From Novosphingobium sp. AP12 (lineage in GTDB: Bacteria; Pseudomonadota; Alphaproteobacteria; Sphingomonadales; Sphingomonadaceae), in assembly GCF_000281975.1 (NCBI RefSeq), contig NZ_AKKE01000061.1:1-39472 (forward strand): a DNA stretch of 39,472 nt, written 5' to 3'. Below, piece after piece: positions 6,970 through 19,399 of the stretch (positions are counted from its first letter, which is position 1; every line of letters begins with the position of its first letter). Made by a program: the position numbers and the translations under genes. Below the pieces are notes generated by a model that saw only the letters and a list, made by a program, of their open reading frames with translations, was not told the origin of the DNA and did no database searches.

Positions 6970-8741
6970 ACGCGCAGACCTTCTCGTTCGGCACCATACC
7001 GACGACGGTCTCGACCGGCCGGCGCAAGCTCGTCAACGTCCGCCAGCGCTCGCTGCTGGTGGCGAAGCTGCGCACCTTGTGGATTCTCGGCGTCTTCGTG
7101 CTGGTCACGGTCTGCGCGCTGGGCCGCATCACCTATTTGGGCTTCACGGGCGTGACGCCGCGCCATGGCGAGCTGGGCGACCTCCTGATCCCCAACCGGG
7201 GCGAGATCGTCGATCGCAACGGCGTGCCGCTGGCGCGCGATTTCCGCGTCTATTCGCTCTGGTTCAACCCCAAGGCGATGACCGAGGGTTCCTCGCTGGT
7301 GCACAGCCCCGAGGAAGTCGCCGCCGGGCTGCTGCGTATCTTCCCCGACCTCGACCGCGACGAGATCGTCGCCAAGCTGCGCGCGGGCCAGCCGTGCTAT
7401 CTGCGCAAGTCGATCCTGCCGGAGGACGCCAACAAGGTGCACGCTCTGGGCGAACCAGCGCTCGAGTATCCGCTGGAGGCCACGCGCTTCTATCCGCAGG
7501 GCTCGATGGCGGCGCACGTGCTCGGCTACGTCGACAGCTACGGCCACGGCAAGGTCGGCATGGAACAGGCGTTCAACGACCAGCTCATCAGCGCCGAGGG
7601 CCGGTCGGGTTCGTCGGTCCTGTCGATCGACTTCCGCGTCCAGAGCGCGCTGGAGGATGAACTCGCCCACGCCATGGTGCTGAGCAAGGCCAAGGGCGCG
7701 GCAGGCGTCGTGCTCGACGTCGACAGCGGCGAGATTCTCGCGCTGGCTTCGCTGCCCTCGTTCGACCCCAACCACGTCAAGCCCACCGACATGGTGATCT
7801 CGGCGGAGGAAGCCCGCCAGGGCGACGTGCCGCACGGTTTCAACCGCGTGACCAACCAGGTCTACGAACTGGGCTCCACTTTCAAGCCGATCACGGTCGC
7901 CTCCGCCATCGACGCGGGCGTAGTGACGGACATGGGCAAGCAGTGGGCCGCGACGCCGCTGCACGTGGGCCGCTTCACCATCCACGACCTGCACAACTAC
8001 GGCGCTTCGCTCAACGTGCCGGAGACACTGATCCACTCTTCGAACACCGTCACCGCGCGCATCGCCGACGAACTGGGCGGTGTGCGGCTCAAGAAGACGA
8101 TGGAAGCGCTCGGCATGAACGAGCGTCCCTACGTCGAGCTTCCCGCCAAGGGCTTCCCGATCTGGCCGAGCGGCGAGTGGCCGCGCCTGCGCACCATGAC
8201 CGTCGCCTACGGCCACGGCATCGCGGTGACCCCGCTCCACCTTGCATCCGCCTACGCCGCGCTCGTCAACGGCGGCATCTGGCGCCCGGCGACGCTGCGC
8301 AAGCTCGATCCCTCGGCCATTCCCGCCGGTCGCCGCGTGTTCCAGGCCTCGACCAGCGCGCGCATCCGTCAGCTGCTGCGCATGATCGTGCGCTACGGCA
8401 CCGGCCGCAAGGCCGACGCCCCGGGCTTCCGCGTCGGTGGCAAGACAGGTTCGGCCGAGAAGCCGGGCGTCGGCGGCTACCGCAAGTCCTCGCTGATCGC
8501 GACGTTCGCCTCCGCCTTCCCGATGGACAAGCCGCGCTTCGTGGTCATCGCCATGATGGACGAGCCGCAGGGCACCGCCGCCACCTCGTTCCAGCGCACC
8601 GCCGCCTGGAATGCCGCGCCGGTGATCCAGCGCGTCGTCCCCCGCATCGGCCCGCTGCTTGGCGTCATGCCCGACGAGACGCGCGACATCGACATCACCG
8701 ACCTCAAGCCGCTGGTTCCGCAGGGGAGTGACGGGGAATGA
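6966..8741 (+). CDS. ftsI: Peptidoglycan D,D-transpeptidase FtsI (PBP3)
   Basis: This 591-residue class B penicillin-binding protein starts at a GTG overlapping ftsL. A cytoplasmic tail is followed by one membrane anchor (about 38-57), a dimerisation/pedestal domain with the RGEIVDRNG motif (about 78-86), and the transpeptidase domain. Catalytic motifs are Ser304-Thr-Phe-Lys307, Ser358-Ser-Asn360 and Lys493-Thr-Gly495. It cross-links septal peptidoglycan in the periplasm together with FtsW. No PASTA domain is present. The stop overlaps murE. Confidence 0.97.
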   Translation: MNAQTFSFGTIPTTVSTGRRKLVNVRQRSLLVAKLRTLWILGVFVLVTVCALGRITYLGFTGVTPRHGELGDLLIPNRGEIVDRNGVPLARDFRVYSLWFNPKAMTEGSSLVHSPEEVAAGLLRIFPDLDRDEIVAKLRAGQPCYLRKSILPEDANKVHALGEPALEYPLEATRFYPQGSMAAHVLGYVDSYGHGKVGMEQAFNDQLISAEGRSGSSVLSIDFRVQSALEDELAHAMVLSKAKGAAGVVLDVDSGEILALASLPSFDPNHVKPTDMVISAEEARQGDVPHGFNRVTNQVYELGSTFKPITVASAIDAGVVTDMGKQWAATPLHVGRFTIHDLHNYGASLNVPETLIHSSNTVTARIADELGGVRLKKTMEALGMNERPYVELPAKGFPIWPSGEWPRLRTMTVAYGHGIAVTPLHLASAYAALVNGGIWRPATLRKLDPSAIPAGRRVFQASTSARIRQLLRMIVRYGTGRKADAPGFRVGGKTGSAEKPGVGGYRKSSLIATFASAFPMDKPRFVVIAMMDEPQGTAATSFQRTAAWNAAPVIQRVVPRIGPLLGVMPDETRDIDITDLKPLVPQGSDGE

Positions 8742-10198
8742 AGCTTTCCGCGCTCTGCGCCGCCGCCGGTGTCGCCTTCCCGGGGACCGATGCGAATGTT
8801 ACCGGCTTCGCGATCGACAACCGCAAGGTCGCGCCCGGCACCGTGTTCGGCGCGTTTCGCGGCACTCGCTTCAATGGAGAGGACTTCATCGCCGCCGCCA
8901 TCGAGGCGGGCGCGGTGGCGGTCGTCGCCCACCCGGACGCGCATGTCGAAGGCGCGATCCATTTTGCGGACGAGGAACCGCGCCGGCTATTCGCGGCGCT
9001 CGCCGCGCCGTTCTTCTCGCCCGTGCCCCAGACGCTGGTCGCGGTCACCGGGACCAACGGCAAGACCTCGACCGTGGAGCTGACCCGCCAGATCTGGCGC
9101 ATGGCCGGCCAGCGCGCCGCCTCGATCGGCACGCTGGGCGTCACCACCGGCGACGAGACCGTTTCCACCGGACTCACCACGCCCGACATCGCGACCTTCC
9201 TCGCCAACCTGTCCGGCCTCGCGCGCGAAGGCGTGACGCACGTTGCCTACGAGGCGTCGAGCCACGGGCTGTCGCAGTTCCGCAGCGAAGGCCCGCGCGT
9301 GGTCGCGGGCGCGTTCACCAACCTCAGCCGCGACCATCTCGACTATCACGAGACCATGGACGCATATTTCGCCGCGAAGATGCGCCTGTTCGACGAAGTC
9401 GTGGTTGACGGCGGCACGGCGGTGGTCTGGGCCGACGATGCATGGTCGGACAAGGCTATCGCGCATGTGAAGGCGCGCGGACTGAAGCTGTTCACGGTCG
9501 GCACGAAGGGCGCGGACATCCGCCTCGTCAATCGCACGCCCACCGGACTCGGCCAGAAGCTGGAGATTGAGCACGAGGGCAAGGCGCGCGTGATCGACCT
9601 ACCGCTGATCGGGGCCTACCAGGCAGCAAATGCACTCGTCGCTGCGGGTCTGGTGCTGGCCACCGGCGGCGACACGCACTTGACCTTCGACGCGCTCAAG
9701 CGGCTGGTGACGGTGCGCGGGCGCATCGAGCGGGCGGCGATCACGCCTTCGGGCGCGCCGGTCTACGTCGACTATGCCCATACGCCCGATGCGCTTGAGG
9801 CCGCGATCGCAGCGCTCCGGCCGCATGTCACGGGCAGGCTGATCACGGTCTTCGGCGCCGGCGGCGACCGGGACCAGGGCAAGCGGCCCGAAATGGGCCG
9901 GGTGGCGAGCGAGGGGGCAGACCTCGCGATCGTCACCGACGACAATCCGCGCGGGGAAGATCCCGCCACCATCCGCGCCATGATTTTGGCCGGAATGGGG
10001 CCGGGAGCGCGGGAAGTGGGCGACAGGCGAGCCGCGATTCGCGCCGCCGTCGCCGAGGCGGCGGAAGGGGACATCGTCCTCGTCGCCGGCAAGGGGCACG
10101 AACAGGGGCAGATCATCGGCAGCGGCGACACGATACGCGTCCTGCCATTCGACGACGTCACCGTAGCCAGGGAAATGGCTGGCTCGCTGGGAAGGTAG
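8738..10198 (+). CDS. murE: UDP-MurNAc-tripeptide synthetase MurE
   Basis: This 486-residue Mur ligase has the ATP loop TGTNGKTS at 104-111. The recognition motif DNPR at 402-405 followed by GEDP marks the meso-diaminopimelate-adding type, as expected for a Gram-negative. The enzyme adds meso-DAP to UDP-MurNAc-L-Ala-D-Glu in the cytoplasm. It overlaps ftsI by 4 bp and ends 6 bp before murF, one of the few joints of the cluster that is not an overlap. A GG-rich patch (9988-10000) shares a 13-bp string with the lipoprotein gene upstream of mraZ, probably by chance. Confidence 0.97.
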   Translation: MKLSALCAAAGVAFPGTDANVTGFAIDNRKVAPGTVFGAFRGTRFNGEDFIAAAIEAGAVAVVAHPDAHVEGAIHFADEEPRRLFAALAAPFFSPVPQTLVAVTGTNGKTSTVELTRQIWRMAGQRAASIGTLGVTTGDETVSTGLTTPDIATFLANLSGLAREGVTHVAYEASSHGLSQFRSEGPRVVAGAFTNLSRDHLDYHETMDAYFAAKMRLFDEVVVDGGTAVVWADDAWSDKAIAHVKARGLKLFTVGTKGADIRLVNRTPTGLGQKLEIEHEGKARVIDLPLIGAYQAANALVAAGLVLATGGDTHLTFDALKRLVTVRGRIERAAITPSGAPVYVDYAHTPDALEAAIAALRPHVTGRLITVFGAGGDRDQGKRPEMGRVASEGADLAIVTDDNPRGEDPATIRAMILAGMGPGAREVGDRRAAIRAAVAEAAEGDIVLVAGKGHEQGQIIGSGDTIRVLPFDDVTVAREMAGSLGR

Positions 10199-10204
10199 AA
10201 GACG

Positions 10205-11686
<1,482 letters not shown>

Positions 11687-11702
11687 GGCGAAAGCCCACA
11701 AG

Positions 11703-12773
11703 ATGTTGTATCTCATCGCAGATTTGTTCCACTACGAGGGACTTGCCAACCTCTTCCGCTACCAGACGTTCCGTTCGGGCGCGGCGCTGATGACGGCGCT
11801 GGTGATCGGCCTGATCATCGGCCCCAAGTTCATCAACATGCTGCGAATCCGCCAGGGCAAGGGCCAGCCCATCCGCGAGGACGGTCCGCAGAGCCACCTC
11901 GCCAAGCGTGGCACTCCCACCATGGGCGGTCTGATGATCCTGACCTCGTTGGTCCTGACCATGTTCCTGTACATGGACGTGACCAACCCGTTCGTCTGGG
12001 CCTGCATCGCGGTGACCGTAGGTTTCGGTATCATCGGCTTCCTCGACGACTACGACAAGGTGACCAAGCGCCACCACGCCGGCCTGTCGAGCAAGGTGCG
12101 CCTGCTTCTCGAATTCATCGTCGCGGGCATCGCCTCGTACATCATCGTCAGCCAGCTCAACACCAACCTCTACGTGCCGTTCCTTTCGGGTCGCTACATA
12201 CCGCTGGGACCGTTCTACTATGTCTTCGCCGCCGTCGTGATCGTGGGAGCGGGCAATGCCGTGAACCTGACCGATGGTCTCGACGGCCTCGCGACGATGC
12301 CCGTCATCATCGCGGCGGGCACCTTCGCGATCATCTGCTACCTCGCCGGCCGCGTCGACTATGCGACGTATCTCGGCATCCCGCATGTGCCGCGCGCGGG
12401 TGAACTGGCGATCTTCTGCGCCGGGATCATGGGGGCGGGCCTCGCCTTCCTGTGGTTCAACGCGCCGCCCGCTGCCGTCTTCATGGGCGACACCGGCAGT
12501 CTTGCCCTCGGCGGAGCACTGGGCTGCATCGCCGTTGCCGCGCACCACGAGATCGTGCTCGCCATCGTCGGCGGCCTGTTCGTGCTGGAGGCGGTGTCGG
12601 TCATCATCCAGGTGTTCTGGTTCAAGCGCACCGGCCGCCGCGTCTTCCGCATGGCGCCGATCCACCACCACTTCGAGCAGAAGGGCTGGAAGGAATCGAC
12701 CGTCGTGATCCGCTTCTGGATCATCTCGATCGTGCTCGCCGTGATCGGCCTTTCGACCCTGAAACTGCGTTGA
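11703..12773 (+). CDS. mraY: Phospho-MurNAc-pentapeptide transferase MraY
   Basis: This 356-residue polytopic membrane enzyme has about ten helices. Signature loops are KRGTPTMGG, the DDYDK aspartate pair, [13 protein letters not shown] with the third catalytic Asp, and MAPIHHHFE near the C-terminus. It transfers phospho-MurNAc-pentapeptide to undecaprenyl phosphate, forming lipid I at the inner membrane. It is 13 bp upstream of murD. Confidence 0.98.
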   Translation: MLYLIADLFHYEGLANLFRYQTFRSGAALMTALVIGLIIGPKFINMLRIRQGKGQPIREDGPQSHLAKRGTPTMGGLMILTSLVLTMFLYMDVTNPFVWACIAVTVGFGIIGFLDDYDKVTKRHHAGLSSKVRLLLEFIVAGIASYIIVSQLNTNLYVPFLSGRYIPLGPFYYVFAAVVIVGAGNAVNLTDGLDGLATMPVIIAAGTFAIICYLAGRVDYATYLGIPHVPRAGELAIFCAGIMGAGLAFLWFNAPPAAVFMGDTGSLALGGALGCIAVAAHHEIVLAIVGGLFVLEAVSVIIQVFWFKRTGRRVFRMAPIHHHFEQKGWKESTVVIRFWIISIVLAVIGLSTLKLR

Positions 12774-12786
12774 GGGGCTCCGGGGC

Positions 12787-14139
12787 ATGATCGTCTCCCC
12801 CGTCTTCGCCGGCAAGCGCTATGCGGTCCTCGGGCTCGCCCGCTCGGGGCTGACCGCCGTCGCCACGCTGGTGGGGAGCGGGGCCCAGGTCATGGCCTGG
12901 GACAGCCGCGACGAAGCCCGCCAGCAGCTGTGCGAGTGGATCGACTGCGGCAAGGTCGAACTGGCCGATCCGGTGGCTGCCGACCTTACCGGCTACGACG
13001 GCATTGTCGTGTCGCCCGGCATCCCGCTCAACCGCCACCCGATCGCCGAGGCCGCCGCCCGCGCGGGGGTTCCGGTCATCGGCGACATCGAACTCTTCGC
13101 CCTGGCGAGGGGCGACCTTCCAGCGCACCGCGTCGTCGGCATCACCGGCACCAACGGCAAGTCGACCACGACCTCGCTGGTCCACCACCTGCTCGAATGT
13201 GCCCAGGTGCCCTCGCAGGTGGGAGGCAACATCGGCGTGCCGGTGCTCGGCGAATACCCGCTGGCTGCGGGCGGCGTCTATGTGCTCGAACTGTCGAGCT
13301 ACCAGATCGACCTCACCTACAGCCTCGACTGCGACGTGACGGCGCTTCTCAACATCACCCCCGACCACCTCGACCGTTACGATGGGTTCGAGGCCTATGC
13401 CGCGTCCAAGCAGCGCCTGTTCGAGATGCAGGGTGCGGGCCGCAGCGCCATCTTCGGCACCGGTGACCGCGAGACCAAGGCAATCGGCCATATCGAGGCC
13501 GCGCGCCGCGCGACGGGTCTCGTGCGCATGGTCGACGGTGCGGACCTGCTGCCGCTGCAGAAGGAGTGGCCCTCGCTGCAAGGCCCGCACAACCTCCAGA
13601 ACGCCGCCGTCGCCATCGGCATCGTCGAGGCACTGGGGATCAAGAAGACGCAGTGGCGCAAGGCTCTGCGCACCTTCAGCGGGTTGCCGCACCGCATGGA
13701 GAAGGTCGCGGAATCCGGCGGCGTCACCTATATCAACGACAGCAAGGCGACCAACCCGGCCTCCACCGCGCCCGCCATCGCCGCCTTCCCGCCCGAACCG
13801 ACCCCTCGCATCCACTGGATTCTCGGCGGCCTGCCGAAGGGTGACAACCTCGACGAATGCGCGCCGTTCTTTGGCAACATCGCCGCCGCCTATACCATCG
13901 GCGACGCCGGGCCGCGCTTCGCCGAGATTCTGGCGCCGCACATGCCAGTCCACAATTCCGAGATGATGGCCGAGGCGATCCGCGAGGCGATGGCCGCAGC
14001 GAAGCCCGGCGATGTCGTCATGCTGTCGCCCGCCTGCGCCAGCTTCGACCAGTTCCGCGACTACGAGGCGCGGGGGCTCGCTTTCCGCCAGATCGTCGAG
14101 GCGCTGCTGACCCCCGACGAGGAAGAGGCTCTGCGCTGA
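12787..14139 (+). CDS. murD: UDP-MurNAc-L-alanine:D-glutamate ligase MurD
   Basis: This 450-residue protein has the usual MurD length. The N-terminal Rossmann-like domain begins AVLGLARSG; the ATP loop ITGTNGKS is at 119-126, followed by ELSSYQ and NDSKATNP, and by MLSPACASFDQF near the C-terminus, all MurD hallmarks. It adds D-Glu to UDP-MurNAc-L-Ala. The stop overlaps the ftsW start in TGATG (14137-14141). Confidence 0.97.
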   Translation: MIVSPVFAGKRYAVLGLARSGLTAVATLVGSGAQVMAWDSRDEARQQLCEWIDCGKVELADPVAADLTGYDGIVVSPGIPLNRHPIAEAAARAGVPVIGDIELFALARGDLPAHRVVGITGTNGKSTTTSLVHHLLECAQVPSQVGGNIGVPVLGEYPLAAGGVYVLELSSYQIDLTYSLDCDVTALLNITPDHLDRYDGFEAYAASKQRLFEMQGAGRSAIFGTGDRETKAIGHIEAARRATGLVRMVDGADLLPLQKEWPSLQGPHNLQNAAVAIGIVEALGIKKTQWRKALRTFSGLPHRMEKVAESGGVTYINDSKATNPASTAPAIAAFPPEPTPRIHWILGGLPKGDNLDECAPFFGNIAAAYTIGDAGPRFAEILAPHMPVHNSEMMAEAIREAMAAAKPGDVVMLSPACASFDQFRDYEARGLAFRQIVEALLTPDEEEALR

Positions 14140-15341
14140 TGGCGACCCTAGCCCCGAACACCGGCGCCGCCTCGTCGCAGCGCTACAGCCGCAACCGGCG
14201 CGGCCAGCTCGCGATCTGGTGGCAGGAGATCGACCGGCCGACGCTGGTACTCGTGCTGATCCTTATGGCGATCGGCGCGGTCGCGGTGGCGGCAGGCTCG
14301 CCGGCAAGTTCACGGCGTCTTTCCACGGCGGCCGAAAAGCTGCCGCAGCTGCACTTCTTCTATCTTCACATGCGCTGGCAGATCCTCGGCCTGATCGCGA
14401 TGTTCTGGGCCTCGACGCTGAGCAAGGACGGCGCGCGGCGGCTCGGCATCCTGCTGGCTGGGGCGATGCTGTTCGCGCTGATACTTGTGCCGCTGGTCGG
14501 CTCGGAAGTGAACGGCGCCAAGCGCTGGCTTCGCTTCGGCATTTCGCTGCAGCCCTCCGAGTTCCTGAAGTGCGGCTTCCCGATACTGCTCGCCTGGATC
14601 CTCTCATGGCGGGCGCGCGATCCGAACATCCCGGTGGTGGGCATCTGCTTCGGCCTGATGGGCATGCTGGCGGCGCTGCTGATGCTCCAGCCGGACTTCG
14701 GCTCGACGATGCTGTTCTCGGGCGCCTTCCTGGTGCTGATCCTGCTGTCGGGCATCGACCTCAAGCGCATAGGCATGTTCTTCGGCGCGGGGCTCGTCGG
14801 TCTTGTCCTGATGTATTTCACCTATGACAACGGCCGCAACCGCATCGACAACTTCCTGTTCGGCGGCACCGCGTTCGACCAGGTGGACCTCGCCCAGCGC
14901 ACGATTCTAAACGGCGGCTGGACCGGGCTCGGCTTCTGGATGGGCACGCGCAAGCTCGCGCTGCCCGAGGCGCACACCGACTACATCTTCTCCGTCATCG
15001 GCGAGGAGTTCGGCCTGCTCGCCTGCATGATCATCGTCGTGCTCTACCTTGCGATCCTGACCCGCGTGATCCTGCGGCTGGTGGAGGAAGAGGATCTGTT
15101 CACCGTCCTCGCCGCATCGGGCTTCGCCGCGCAGTTCGGCGGGCAGGCTTTCATCAACATCCTCGTCAACCTGCAGTTGTTCCCGTCCAAGGGGATGACC
15201 CTGCCGCTCATCAGCTATGGCGGTTCGTCGACCGTGGCGATGTGCCTGTCCATGGGACTGCTGCTCGCCGTCACCCGGCGCAATCCGTTCATCAAGCGCG
15301 AGAAGTTTTCGCTCCGCGCTATCGGAGATATCCACCAATGA
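14139..15341 (+). CDS. ftsW: Septal peptidoglycan glycosyltransferase FtsW
   Basis: The start is ATG 14139, overlapping the murD stop; the frame is open further upstream, but that part lies within murD. The 400-residue SEDS protein has a basic N-terminal tail of about 35 residues, nine to ten membrane helices, and the family signature PLISYGGSS in the last third. FtsW polymerises lipid II into septal glycan strands with FtsI. RodA is the paralogue, but the position between murD and murG and the next-door ftsI settle the call. The stop overlaps murG. Confidence 0.96.
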   Translation: MATLAPNTGAASSQRYSRNRRGQLAIWWQEIDRPTLVLVLILMAIGAVAVAAGSPASSRRLSTAAEKLPQLHFFYLHMRWQILGLIAMFWASTLSKDGARRLGILLAGAMLFALILVPLVGSEVNGAKRWLRFGISLQPSEFLKCGFPILLAWILSWRARDPNIPVVGICFGLMGMLAALLMLQPDFGSTMLFSGAFLVLILLSGIDLKRIGMFFGAGLVGLVLMYFTYDNGRNRIDNFLFGGTAFDQVDLAQRTILNGGWTGLGFWMGTRKLALPEAHTDYIFSVIGEEFGLLACMIIVVLYLAILTRVILRLVEEEDLFTVLAASGFAAQFGGQAFINILVNLQLFPSKGMTLPLISYGGSSTVAMCLSMGLLLAVTRRNPFIKREKFSLRAIGDIHQ

Positions 15342-16515
15342 GCCTGGTTTCCCGCCATTATGTCCTCGCCGCGGGCGGGACGGGCGGACACCTCATTCCC
15401 GCCTTCGCTCTCGCTGCCGAGCTGCATGCGCGGGGTCACCACGTCGCGCTGGTGACCGACGAGCGCGGCGCCGCGATCCCCGGCAAGCCCGACTACCTGC
15501 CCGCCCACGTTCTCCCGCCCGGCCGCATCGCCGGCAAGAACCCGATCGGCTGGCTCAAGGGTATCAAGGGCGTGATGGACGGCCGCCGCATGGCGCTGCG
15601 CCTGTTCGACACTTTCCAGCCCACCGCTGTCGTAGGTTTCGGCGGCTATCCGGCGCTGCCCACGCTCCTCGCCGCGCGGGCCGCCAAGCTGCCGACCGTG
15701 CTGCACGAGCAGAACGCGGTGCTCGGCCGCGTGAACCGCTATTTCGCGAAGAAGGTCGATGCCATGGCGACATCCAGCGCGAAGACCGACCGGCTCGACC
15801 CGGCGCTGGAGAGCAAGGTCACCCTCGTCGGCAATCCGGTCCGCGAGGAAGTTTTGACCCTGCGCGACCAGCCGTTCCCCGAGTTCGGTGAGGACAGCCT
15901 GCTGCGCATCCTCGTCACTGGCGGCAGCCAAGGCGCGCGGGTGCTTTCGGAGATCGTGCCCGACGGCCTCGCGATGCTGCCTCCGGCGCTGTGCTCGCGC
16001 CTGCAGGTCATCCAGCAGTGCCGACCCGAAGACATCGAGGCAGTGCGCGCGCGTTATGCGGGCCACGGCATCCCGGCCGAACTTGCCACCTATTTCGAGA
16101 ACATGGCCGAGCGTCTTGCCGGTGCGCATCTGTTCATCGGGCGCGCCGGTGCCTCGACCATCGCCGAACTGACCGCGGTGGGCCGCCCCGCCATCCTCAT
16201 CCCGCTGCCGATCGCGACCGATGACCACCAGGCCGCCAACACGCGCGAGATCGTGGCCGCAGGCGGCGCACGCTCGATCCGGCAGGAAGCGTTCACGGCC
16301 GGCACGCTCGCCAAGCAGATCCAGGCTCTGGCCCAGCATCCCGAAACGCTCGCCAACGCCGCCCACGCGGCATGGAACTGCGGCTATCCGAACGCGGCGA
16401 AGGACCTCGCCGACCTCGTCGAAAGCTTCGGCGCGGCGCCGATCATGGACGTGATCCGCATGGAGAAGGCCGTGGCTCCTCAGGGCGGCGAAGCGCTGGC
16501 GCGGGAGATCGCGCA

Positions 16516-16519
<4 letters not shown>
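15338..16519 (+). CDS. murG: Lipid II synthase MurG
   Basis: The start is ATG 15338, overlapping the ftsW stop by 4 bp. The 393-residue GT28 glycosyltransferase has the N-terminal GGTGGH loop at 13-18, the [15 protein letters not shown] motif, [10 protein letters not shown], and the C-terminal donor-binding [11 protein letters not shown] and DDHQAANT motifs. It transfers GlcNAc from UDP-GlcNAc to lipid I, giving lipid II, at the cytoplasmic face of the inner membrane. The C-terminal tail is somewhat longer than in E. coli MurG (355 residues). Confidence 0.97.
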
Positions 16520-17933
<1,414 letters not shown>

Positions 17934-17937
<4 letters not shown>

Positions 17938-18839
17938 GCGAGGCTGCCAGCCTTCCCGCCGTTCGTGGCAAGCTGACGGCGAACGCCCCGCTCGCCCCGC
18001 TGGTCTGGTTCAAGGCCGGCGGCCATGCGCAGTGGCTGTTCGAGCCGAAGGACCTCGCCGACCTGCAAGACTTCCTGGCGCACCTTGACCCCTCGGTGCC
18101 GGTCATGGCGCTGGGCCTCGGCTCCAATATGATCGTGCGCGACGGCGGCGTTCCGGGCGTGGTGATCCGTCTCGGCAAGGCCTTTGCCAAGGTCACCGCA
18201 GACGGCGTGACCCTGACTTGCGGCGGCGGTGCAAGCGGTATCCTCGTCTCGTCCACCGCGCGCGATGCGGGCGTGGCGGGGGTCGAGTTCCTGCGCTCCA
18301 TCCCCGGCACCGTCGGCGGTTTCGTTCGCATGAACGGCGGCGCCTATGGCGGCGAGGTCAAGGACATCCTGATCGACTGCGACGTGGTGCTGCGCGATGG
18401 ATCGCTGGTCACGCTCGCGAACGCCGACCTCGGCTACACCTATCGCCATTCCGAATTGCCGGAAGGCGCCGTCGTCGTCTCGGCGCGGTTCGAGGGCAAG
18501 GCGGGCGATCCGGCCGATATCCAGGCCGAGATGGACCGCATCTCCGCTGCTCGCGAGGCTTCACAGCCGCTGCGCTCGAAGACCGGCGGATCGACTTTCA
18601 AGAACCCCGAGGGCCACAAGGCGTGGCAACTTGTCGACGAGGCCGGGTGCCGCGGCCTCCAGATCGGCGGAGCGCAGGTCAGCGAGAAGCACACCAATTT
18701 CCTCCTCAACACCGGCGAGGCGACCAGCACCCAGATCGAGGATCTTGGCGAGGAAGTGCGGCGCCGGGTCCGCGACCGCTCTGGCGTCGAACTCGAATGG
18801 GAAATCCAGCGCGTCGGGCGCAAGGCGGGCCAGCCATGA
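17934..18839 (+). CDS. murB: UDP-N-acetylenolpyruvoylglucosamine reductase MurB
   Basis: The start is GTG 17934 within the overlap with murC. The 301-residue flavoenzyme has the FAD-binding loop [12 protein letters not shown] at about 61-72 and RSIPGTVGG at 121-129. Likely catalytic residues are Arg171 (YTYRHSEL), Ser220 (GGSTFKNP) and Glu251 (VSEKHTNF). This compact layout is that of the shorter type II MurB. It reduces UDP-GlcNAc-enolpyruvate to UDP-MurNAc with NADPH. Its stop overlaps the start of a DUF4262 gene, not of ddl as in the usual order. Confidence 0.96.
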
Positions 18840-19399
18840 GGGACGAGGACTGGGACGTCGCCGGCCACGAACAGCAGATCCTCGAGAACATCGAGGAGTT
18901 CGGCTGCCACATCACCGTGGTCTCGCCGCCCGACGACGACGAGCCCGAGGACGACCCTTACGACGATGAGATCGAGCCCGAGTTCGACGACGACGATGAA
19001 GACCAGGAACGCTTCGCCTATTCGGTGGGCTTCACGAAGACGGTGAAGCAGCCCGAGGTCATCGTCTTCGGCTTCTCGACCGAGCTGTCAGCCGCCGTCA
19101 TCAACGGCCTCCTCGACATGTGCCGCGAGGGGCTGGTGATGGAGGACTGGAAGGAAATCGACGGCCTGCTCAAGGGCCACCGCTGCGTCCTGCGCGAAGT
19201 CGAGCCCGAGTGCATCGTGCCCTTCTACTTCAACTCTGCCATCTGGTTCGCCGAGCACGAGACCGGCCGCGACCTGACCCGCGCCATGCAGCTGGTCTGG
19301 CCCGGCGTCGATGACGGCCTGTTCCCCTGGGACAAGGGCTGTTCCGAACTGGTCCGCGAACTGCAACCCCCGCTTTACAGAACGAGCCTGAATTCATGA
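18836..19399 (+). CDS. DUF4262 protein embedded in the dcw cluster
   Basis: The start is ATG 18836, overlapping the murB stop by 4 bp, and the stop overlaps the ddl start by 4 bp. The 187-residue protein has a DUF4262-like pattern: an N-terminal helix (ILENIEEFGCHITVV), then FAYSVGFTKT, PEVIVFGFS, a helix ending in LLDMC, and a C-terminal PFYFNSAIWF and LVWPG region. Between the first strand and FAYSVGF it carries an insert in which 19 of 26 residues (33-58) are Asp or Glu. No signal peptide, membrane helix or catalytic motif is visible, so it is probably cytoplasmic. DUF4262 has no known function; the coupling to murB and ddl suggests co-expression with wall synthesis, which is inference. 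Confidence 0.85.
   Translation: MRDEDWDVAGHEQQILENIEEFGCHITVVSPPDDDEPEDDPYDDEIEPEFDDDDEDQERFAYSVGFTKTVKQPEVIVFGFSTELSAAVINGLLDMCREGLVMEDWKEIDGLLKGHRCVLREVEPECIVPFYFNSAIWFAEHETGRDLTRAMQLVWPGVDDGLFPWDKGCSELVRELQPPLYRTSLNS

Noticed and set aside
4381..10000. Shared 13-bp string GGCCGGAATGGGG in the lipoprotein gene (4381-4393) and murE (9988-10000), with related G-rich strings elsewhere
   Set aside because: In a 39-kb window several exact 13-bp repeats are expected by chance, more so at high GC, so it is not evidence for a dispersed element by itself.
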